DNA from: Vreelandella subterranea
GTDB lineage: Bacteria > Pseudomonadota > Gammaproteobacteria > Pseudomonadales > Halomonadaceae
Assembly (NCBI RefSeq): GCF_900111305.1
Contig: NZ_FOGS01000010.1
Location: 1 to 37,218, forward strand
DNA length: 37,218 bases
Reading direction: 5' to 3'
Positions 31,944 through 37,218 of the stretch are shown in pieces. The translations under genes were made by a program, and so were the position numbers. Under the pieces are notes generated by a model, which saw only the letters and a program-made list of their open reading frames with translations, ran no database searches and was not told the DNA's origin. Each line of letters starts with the position of its first letter. Position 1 is the stretch's first letter.

Positions 31944-32798
31944 TCAATTGCTGCGGGCAAGGCGTGCGCGAATGTTCGCGAATGTATCTATCAGCCCCAA
32001 CAGCAGCACAATGAGAATCGTGGGCCAGGTCGTGATCAGCAGCACATAGAACGCTACCAGCCACAGCCCGTTCATCCCCTTTAATCCAACAATACCATGC
32101 ACTAATGCAATGCCAGCCACTAGCAGTGGTATCCAGGCCAGCATCGCCAACGCGGAGATGCCCAGCACCATGCTGATAACACTCAAGACAATCAGCATGA
32201 TCAGTTCCTTGGGTGCTAGACGCAGCCCATGAAACTCTTCACGGAAACCACCCGGGTTATAAAGCCCAGCTTGCCAGCTACGCGCCAGTGCCAGACAGGC
32301 AACCGCGGCAAGCAGCACGACAAACCCCGTGACTCCACCAACGACAAGCGCGGCTAGCTGCTGGGTATCATAGCCCTGATCGGCAAACTCGTTGAGCATC
32401 CGATCAACTTCCTGCGAGCCTTGGCGTAGCTGTTCGAGCATCTGCTCGGTACCCGCCGGTGGGCTGAAGATACCCAACTGTACCATCACGGCGGCGGCAA
32501 TCGCGCCGAGAATAAGGGCTTCACTCCAGCGCATGCGCTCACGCAGGACAACGGCCATCAACGTCACCAGCAAGATGCTGGACAGCGGAATCACATCACC
32601 CTGCATCCACCACATCCCGGCTGGCAGTGCCGCCGCGATGGTAACGGGCAGGGCTTGCGCAAAACCGCGGCGAAGCGTTACCAGTGCGCTGATGGCGGCA
32701 CCCAGCCAAAACAGCCAGGGCACGAGGGTGGCCAACGCTGCCCCGCCTGCGGCGTAGGGCGTGCCACGCATTAGCCATCGCGCCAGTGCTAGCATCAC
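31944..32798 (-). CDS. DUF2232 multi-pass membrane protein (YybS-like)
   Basis: A 284-residue inner-membrane protein with about seven to eight hydrophobic helices, matching DUF2232. The start is GTG 32798 or ATG 32795, with no clear ribosome-binding site, so translation probably depends on coupling to rpsR ten bases upstream. Lying between rpsR and rplI is a recurring position for this family in gammaproteobacteria. The function is unknown. Confidence 0.85.
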   Translation of the reverse strand: MMLALARWLMRGTPYAAGGAALATLVPWLFWLGAAISALVTLRRGFAQALPVTIAAALPAGMWWMQGDVIPLSSILLVTLMAVVLRERMRWSEALILGAIAAAVMVQLGIFSPPAGTEQMLEQLRQGSQEVDRMLNEFADQGYDTQQLAALVVGGVTGFVVLLAAVACLALARSWQAGLYNPGGFREEFHGLRLAPKELIMLIVLSVISMVLGISALAMLAWIPLLVAGIALVHGIVGLKGMNGLWLVAFYVLLITTWPTILIVLLLGLIDTFANIRARLARSN

Positions 32799-32807
32799 GT
32801 TAAGCGC

Positions 32808-33035
32808 TTACTGGTGGCTGTCGGAATAGGGCAGCAGCGCCAGGTAGCGCGAACGCTTGATAGCCGTTGCCAGCTGACGCTGGTAGCGGGCCTTGGTGCC
32901 GGTAATGCGGCTTGGAACAATTTTACCGGTTTCGGTGATGTAAGCCTTCAGCGTGTCGAGATCTTTATAGTCGATCTGCTTGACGCCTTCGGCGGTGAAG
33001 CGGCAAAACTTACGGCGACGGAAAAAACGTGCCAT
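32808..33035 (-). CDS. rpsR: 30S ribosomal protein S18
   Basis: 75 residues: [18 protein letters not shown], then [43 protein letters not shown], the canonical S18 sequence. Cys11 is in the position of zinc-associated S18 variants but the other ligands are missing. It forms a dimer with S6 on the 30S platform and may take part in autoregulation of this operon. Confidence 0.98.
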   Translation of the reverse strand: MARFFRRRKFCRFTAEGVKQIDYKDLDTLKAYITETGKIVPSRITGTKARYQRQLATAIKRSRYLALLPYSDSHQ

Positions 33036-33071
33036 GGAATAAGCTCCTTAGGTTACGTGGAGTGAATGCAA

Positions 33072-33461
33072 TCAGGCAGATTCGGATTCAGATTCTTCAG
33101 CTTCAGCGCGCGGCTTTTCTTCGCGACGCGGACGCTTCTCTTCTGCCGGCTTCATCATCGGCGATGCTTCGGTCACGGCTTCTTTACAGCGCACAACCAG
33201 GCTGCGGATGATGGCATCGTTGAAGCGGAAGATGTTCTCGATTTCGTCGAGTGTCTCACCCGTACATTCAACGTTCATCAGCACGTAATGGGCTTTGTGG
33301 ATCTTGTTGATCGGGTAAGCCAGGTGACGACGGCCCCAATCTTCAAGGCGATGCACAGTGCCGCCGCTTTCGGTCACGAGGCTGGTGTAGCGCTCGACCA
33401 TGGCGGGGACTTGCTCGCTTTGATCCGGGTGGACCATAAACACGATTTCATAATGACGCAT
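33072..33461 (-). CDS. rpsF: 30S ribosomal protein S6
   Basis: 129 residues starting [18 protein letters not shown], followed by [33 protein letters not shown], which are diagnostic. The C-terminal tail is long, charged and Glu-rich ([23 protein letters not shown]). In E. coli the S6 C-terminus is glutamylated by RimK, so the EESESESA end is of interest. First gene of the S6-S18-DUF2232-L9 operon. Confidence 0.98.
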   Translation of the reverse strand: MRHYEIVFMVHPDQSEQVPAMVERYTSLVTESGGTVHRLEDWGRRHLAYPINKIHKAHYVLMNVECTGETLDEIENIFRFNDAIIRSLVVRCKEAVTEASPMMKPAEEKRPRREEKPRAEAEESESESA

Positions 33462-33469
33462 GGGATCTC

Positions 33470-33499
33470 CTTGCGGTTTGGCAGCTTCTTATGCGCAAG
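33470..33499 (-). promoter_or_regulatory. Possible translational-control hairpin at the rpsF ribosome-binding site
   Basis: On the minus strand CTTGCG (33499-33494) can pair with CGCAAG (33475-33470), which overlaps the AAGGAG ribosome-binding site of rpsF; the 18-base loop contains GCCAAAC next to CCG. A second leader hairpin, CCATTGA/TCAATGG, lies at 33549-33566. S6:S18 autoregulatory leaders are known in many bacteria; whether this is that motif needs covariance testing. Confidence 0.35.
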
Positions 33500-33627
33500 C
33501 ACTAGGCAACGCGACATAGAAGCAAGGAGTTAACTGAAGTGCCATCGTCCATTGATGATTCAATGGCATTGGCATCAAGCAGAACAACGATTTAATAACC
33601 GTACGTAGCAAACGTTCATAAGAACGA

Positions 33628-33654
33628 GCGCCCGTTTGCCAGACAAACGGGCGC
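33628..33654 (-). terminator. Terminator-like hairpin after rlmB
   Basis: GCGCCCGTTTG (33628-33638) and CAAACGGGCGC (33644-33654) form a perfect 11-bp stem with a 5-base loop, 22 bases after the rlmB stop. The following minus-strand sequence TCGTTCTTATG is only partly T-rich, so termination may be incomplete and allow read-through into rpsF. Confidence 0.75.
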
Positions 33655-33676
33655 ATGCATTCTAGTGGTGGTCGGG

Positions 33677-34462
33677 TTAACTTGCAAGCTGACGCTGGCG
33701 CACCGCCTCAAATAAACAGATACCGGCAGCAACGGACACATTCAGACTCGACACCTGCCCGGCCATGGGCAGCTTGGCAAGGTTATCGCACGCCTCGCGG
33801 GTCAAACGGCGCATGCCCTTGCCTTCGGCTCCCATGACCAGCGCGGTCGGGCCCGACATGTCGATGTCGTATACGCTGGCGTCGGCCTCACCGGCGGTGC
33901 CGGTAATCCACACGCCAGCGTCCTTGAGCTTGGCCATCGCCCGGGCCAGGTTAGTAACCTGATACACCGGCACGACCTCGGCGGCGCCACAGGCCACTTT
34001 CCGCACGGTTGCGTTCAGGGGCGCCGCCTTGTCTTTCGCGACGATCACGCCGTGGGCCCCGGCGGCGTCGGCACTGCGCAGGCAGGCACCGAAGTTGTGC
34101 ACATCGGTCACGCCATCCAGCACCAGCAGCAAAGGCGGTGTGCTCGACGGCCAGGCGCGCAGCTTGAGCCACAGTGATTCTTCGCTTTCGGGGGACAGCG
34201 GCGGACAAAAGGCCACCACGCCCTGATGCGCGGCTCCCTGGGTCAACTGATCCAGCACGGCACGCGGGTGCTCTATGATGCGCGCGCCCTGGCCACCCGC
34301 CTGGGTCAGCAGTTCGCTCAACCGATTGCCAGCGCCCTGCTGTACCCAGATCTCCCTGGGGGCTTCACCGCGCTCGAGCAGACTCTGCAAGGCGTGAACG
34401 CCGTACACCTGGTCGAGGCCATCCGGGGTGTTCGGGCGCTTCTGTGAGGCTGACGACTTCAT
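33677..34462 (-). CDS. rlmB: 23S rRNA (guanosine-2251-2'-O)-methyltransferase RlmB
   Basis: A 261-residue SpoU/TrmH-type protein. The N-terminal substrate-binding domain (VYGVHALQSLLERGEAPREIWV) is followed by the SPOUT catalytic domain with NFGACLRSADAAGAHGVI, ALVMGAEGKGMRRLTREACD and VSSLNVSVAAGICLFEAVRQ (knot and SAM site). It methylates G2251 of 23S rRNA. It is two bases downstream of the rnr stop; the rnr-rlmB pair is a conserved operon. Confidence 0.96.
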   Translation of the reverse strand: MKSSASQKRPNTPDGLDQVYGVHALQSLLERGEAPREIWVQQGAGNRLSELLTQAGGQGARIIEHPRAVLDQLTQGAAHQGVVAFCPPLSPESEESLWLKLRAWPSSTPPLLLVLDGVTDVHNFGACLRSADAAGAHGVIVAKDKAAPLNATVRKVACGAAEVVPVYQVTNLARAMAKLKDAGVWITGTAGEADASVYDIDMSGPTALVMGAEGKGMRRLTREACDNLAKLPMAGQVSSLNVSVAAGICLFEAVRQRQLAS

Positions 34463-34464
34463 GC

Positions 34465-36897
34465 TCAGCCCTTGTTCGGTGATGGCTTGCGCGGACCCTT
34501 GCGCGTGCGCCGGGGGCCACGACGCGTATCGGGCTTATCCTTGCCGGGCTTATCCTGGCCGGGCTTATCCTTGCCGGACCTTTCTTTATCGCCCTTGCCA
34601 GACGTCTTAGCCCCTTCGGTGGACGGTTTTTTGCGCGGCTGGCGACGCGGACGCGGTTTCTCGTCGGCCAAGGCAAAATCGATCTTGCGATCGTCCATGT
34701 CCACGCGGGCCACCTGAACGCTCAAACCATCACCCAGGCGGTAGGTGGTGCCGGTGCGCTCGCCTTTCAGACGATGCTTTTCCGCCTCGTAGTGGTAGTA
34801 GTCGGACGGCAGCGAGGTGACGTGCACCAGGCCTTCCACATAGAACGCATCCAGGCGGACAAACAAACCAAACTGGGTGACCGAGGCAATGGTGCCATCG
34901 AAGGTTTCGCCCAGCTTGTCGGACATGAACTCGCACTTGAGCCAGCTTTCCACGTCGCGGGTGGCGTCATCGGCGCGGCGCTCGGTCATGGAGCAGTGCT
35001 CGCCCAGTTCGAGCATCTGCTCGAAGGTGTACGGGCACCACTTGCTCGGCGGCTCGACCGGGGCACCTTCGACTCTTAGCACGGTATTGGTCTGCCGCGG
35101 CCCGCGAATTACTGAGCGGATGGCGCGGTGCACCAGCAGATCCGGATAGCGGCGAATCGGCGAGGTAAAGTGCGCATAAGCCTGATAGGCCAGGCCGAAG
35201 TGCCCTTCGTTCTGCGGTGAATACACGGCCTGATTCATCGAGCGCAGCATGACCGTCTGGATGATATCGAAGTCTGAACGATCTGTGATCGTCTCACGCA
35301 GCGCCTGGTAGTCCTGAGGCGTTGGCATATCGCCACCGCCTAGCGAGAGCCCCAGCTCGTTAAGGAAGAGACGCAGCTTATCGAGCCGCTCGGGCGTCGG
35401 CCGCTCATGAATACGGTACAGCGCGGGCAAATCATGTTTATCCAGGAAGCGCGCGGTGGCGACGTTGGCCGCCAGCATGCACTCTTCGATCATCTTGTGC
35501 GCATCGTTACGACTGCGCGGCACGATTTTCTCGATCTTGCGCTCATCGTTGAAGATAATCGCCGTTTCGGTGGTATCGAAGTCGATCGCACCGCGCTCTT
35601 CCCGCGCCTGGCGCAGCAGCGTGTAAAGCTCATGGAGGTTTTCCAGCGGCTTGACCAGCCCGGCATGTTCTTCGCGCAGCGCCTTGCCTTCCTCGTTGTC
35701 CTCCTCGAGCATCGCCGCCACCTTGTTGTAGGTGAGACGTGCATGGGAGTTCATCACCGCTTCGTAGAAACGGTAGCGGCTGATAGCGCCCGTCTTTGAG
35801 ATATTCATCTCGCAGACCATCACCAGCCGGTCGACGTGCGGATTGAGCGAACACAGCCCGTTGGAAAGCAGCTCCGGCAGCATGGGGACTACCTGACCGG
35901 GGAAGTACACCGAGTTGCCCCGCTTGCGTGCTTCATCGTCAAGCGGCGTGCCGGGGCGAACATAGTGGGAAACATCCGCAATCGCCACCAGCAGCTTCCA
36001 GCTACCCGACTTGGTTTTCCAGGCGCAGACCGCATCGTCGAAGTCCTTGGCCGACTCGTCATCGATGGTCACCAGCGGTGTGTCACGCAGGTCGACCCGG
36101 TGCTGCTTATCGTCTTCAAGCACCTCTGCCGATATACCGCTTGTCTGGTCCAGCACTTCCGGCGGGAATTCAGCCGGAATCTCGTAGCTGCGAATGGCGA
36201 TATCGATTTCCATACCCGGGTCCATACGCTCGCCGAGCACTTCGATCACCTCACCCACTGGCTGCACCCGGGTTTCAGGTTGCTTGACGATCTTGGCTGA
36301 AATGACCTGCCCGTCTTTAGCACCGTTACAGGCGCTGTGGGGGATAATCACTTCCTGGGTGATGCGCGGATTTTCGGGAATCAGGATGCCGAATTCCGGC
36401 GTATTACTGCGGTAAACACCCACTATGGTCTGCGTGTTGCGTGAGATGACATCGGCAATGGTGGCTTCATCGCGACCACGGCGGTCACGGCCGCTGATTC
36501 TCACCAGCACATGATCACCATGGAAGACGCGACGCATCTGGCGCGGCGGCAGCACAAGGTCTGGTTTCTTGCCGTCGTCGCGCAATAGAAAACCGAAGCC
36601 GTCACGATGGCCAAGCACCTTGCCCTTGATAAGGTCGAGCTTGTTGATCAGCGCGTAGGCGCCTCGACGGTCGCGCAGCACCTGGCCGTCGCGTTCCATG
36701 GCGGCCAGCCGACGGCGCACGGCTTCATGATGGTCTTCGTCTTCCAGACCCAGCAGCTGGCTCATGTCTTCGTGGGTAACCGGTTTACCGTGCTGTTCCA
36801 GCGCCGCCAGTAGATATTCACGGCTCGGCGCGGGATTATCGTATTTATGCGCCTCGCGCTCGGCGTGCGGATCATCATTCAATGTCCAGTACTTCAT
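34465..36897 (-). CDS. rnr: Ribonuclease R
   Basis: An 810-residue 3'-5' exoribonuclease. Order: N-terminal winged helix (about 20-85), two cold-shock OB domains (about 95-240), RNB catalytic domain with DDESAKDFDDAV (about 276-287, metal-binding Asp cluster), FTSPIRRYPDLLVHRAI, an S1 domain (about 640-725, FDGTIASVTQFGLFVRL) and a basic Lys/Arg-rich tail. The tail contains GKDKPGQDKPGKDKPD repeats from a 15-bp DNA repeat near 34531-34577. It degrades structured RNA without helper helicases and acts in rRNA quality control. Confidence 0.97.
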   Translation of the reverse strand: MKYWTLNDDPHAEREAHKYDNPAPSREYLLAALEQHGKPVTHEDMSQLLGLEDEDHHEAVRRRLAAMERDGQVLRDRRGAYALINKLDLIKGKVLGHRDGFGFLLRDDGKKPDLVLPPRQMRRVFHGDHVLVRISGRDRRGRDEATIADVISRNTQTIVGVYRSNTPEFGILIPENPRITQEVIIPHSACNGAKDGQVISAKIVKQPETRVQPVGEVIEVLGERMDPGMEIDIAIRSYEIPAEFPPEVLDQTSGISAEVLEDDKQHRVDLRDTPLVTIDDESAKDFDDAVCAWKTKSGSWKLLVAIADVSHYVRPGTPLDDEARKRGNSVYFPGQVVPMLPELLSNGLCSLNPHVDRLVMVCEMNISKTGAISRYRFYEAVMNSHARLTYNKVAAMLEEDNEEGKALREEHAGLVKPLENLHELYTLLRQAREERGAIDFDTTETAIIFNDERKIEKIVPRSRNDAHKMIEECMLAANVATARFLDKHDLPALYRIHERPTPERLDKLRLFLNELGLSLGGGDMPTPQDYQALRETITDRSDFDIIQTVMLRSMNQAVYSPQNEGHFGLAYQAYAHFTSPIRRYPDLLVHRAIRSVIRGPRQTNTVLRVEGAPVEPPSKWCPYTFEQMLELGEHCSMTERRADDATRDVESWLKCEFMSDKLGETFDGTIASVTQFGLFVRLDAFYVEGLVHVTSLPSDYYHYEAEKHRLKGERTGTTYRLGDGLSVQVARVDMDDRKIDFALADEKPRPRRQPRKKPSTEGAKTSGKGDKERSGKDKPGQDKPGKDKPDTRRGPRRTRKGPRKPSPNKG

Positions 36898-37022
36898 GCG
36901 ATCAACATCCTTGCTTGCGTTGGCGGGAGGCGTAAAAAAAGCGCGTGCATTGCATGCCGCGGATGGGGGCTTTCAGCCTTCACTTGGCTGAAAAATTTCA
37001 TATTTTGTTTGGTCATACGCGC

Positions 37023-37051
37023 ATTATAGCGCTGTGAGGCCCATCACCCAA
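37023..37051 (-). promoter_or_regulatory. Sigma70-type promoter of rnr-rlmB
   Basis: On the minus strand a perfect TATAAT -10 (37028-37023) sits 17 bases from TTGGGT (37051-37046). It lies about 126 bases upstream of the rnr ATG and faces it. A hairpin with TTTCAGCC/GGCTGAAA arms occurs in the leader near 36969-36992. Confidence 0.7.
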
Positions 37052-37103
37052 CCACCTTGGCAACGATTCTCGTATTTCGACGTCAAAAACCCCTGCCTAA
37101 CGC

Positions 37104-37131
37104 TTGCATTTAGCCAATACACGGGTATCAT
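37104..37131 (+). promoter_or_regulatory. Sigma70-type promoter of tRNA-Leu
   Basis: TTGCAT (37104-37109), a 16-base spacer and TATCAT (37126-37131), ending 11 bases before the mature tRNA 5' end. The GC-rich CGCGCC following the -10 resembles a stringent discriminator, as is common for tRNA genes. Confidence 0.75.
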
Positions 37132-37142
37132 ACGCGCCACTT

Positions 37143-37218
37143 GCCCAGATGGCGGAATTGGTAGACGCGCTAGCTTCAGGTGCTAGTGACCGTATGGTCG
37201 TGGAGGTTCAAGTCCTCT
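37143..37218 (+). tRNA. tRNA-Leu(CAG), 3' end cut by the window edge
   Basis: The sequence starts GCCCAGATGGCGGAATTGG with the D-arm GGTAGACGC. The anticodon arm is CTAGC-TTCAGGT-GCTAG, with anticodon CAG. A long variable arm (GTGACCGTATGGTCGT), typical of class II leucine tRNAs, and the T-arm GAGGTTCAAGTCCTC follow. About ten bases of the acceptor stem and CCA end lie beyond the window. Confidence 0.95.

Overview
The window is a chromosomal segment of a moderately GC-rich gammaproteobacterium, most likely Halomonadaceae (Halomonas or a close relative). I infer this from protein character and gene order: a LapA-type adhesin locus, a PhaR-type PHA regulator, COQ7-type ubiquinone synthesis, and the rnr-rlmB-rpsF-rpsR-DUF2232-rplI-dnaB block. 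No database search was possible.

Layout. (1) 1-7715, minus strand: a biofilm adhesin and type I secretion locus in the transcription order TolC-like outer membrane protein with a C-terminal SPOR domain, LapB-type ABC transporter, LapC/HlyD-type adaptor, atypical LuxR-family regulator, then the 5' end of a giant adhesin. The adhesin carries a TAAG (LapG-type) cleavage site at residues 109-112 and runs off the left edge. (2) 8114-13627: DMT and MFS transporters, an Rdx/SelW-like protein, a stand-alone short LOV photoreceptor very similar to Pseudomonas PpSB1-LOV, a PA3496-like acidic protein, and ettA preceded by a possible attenuator. (3) 13706-21341: housekeeping genes (coq7, HIT hydrolase, phosphoribulokinase, thioesterase, purD, phaR, rsmE, a periplasmic retropepsin-like protease, an MltB-type lytic transglycosylase, a DUF3429 membrane protein). 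(4) 21391-26308: a light and photodamage island with a DASH-type cryptochrome/photolyase, a 52-residue DUF2256 protein, ferrochelatase, an iron-sulfur bacterial cryptochrome/(6-4) photolyase and a DCC thiol-disulfide protein. Two promoter regions in it carry TGTACA-centred boxes with N12 spacing. (5) 26328-36897: two small unknown proteins, a dnaB gene interrupted by two endonuclease-containing inteins, the S6-S18-L9 ribosomal operon, rlmB and rnr. (6) The right edge cuts a tRNA-Leu(CAG).

Most notable. DnaB is 1386 residues as translated but 462 after removal of a 507-residue intein inside the Walker A loop and a 417-residue intein in the conserved RE/SGAIEQD segment. Both keep splicing residues and both LAGLIDADG acidic residues, and the first contains what looks like an embedded helix-turn-helix. 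Second is the concentration of blue-light and photorepair functions with shared promoter motifs. Third are candidate RNA or DNA regulatory structures upstream of ettA, between the TolC and ABC genes, and in the rpsF leader.
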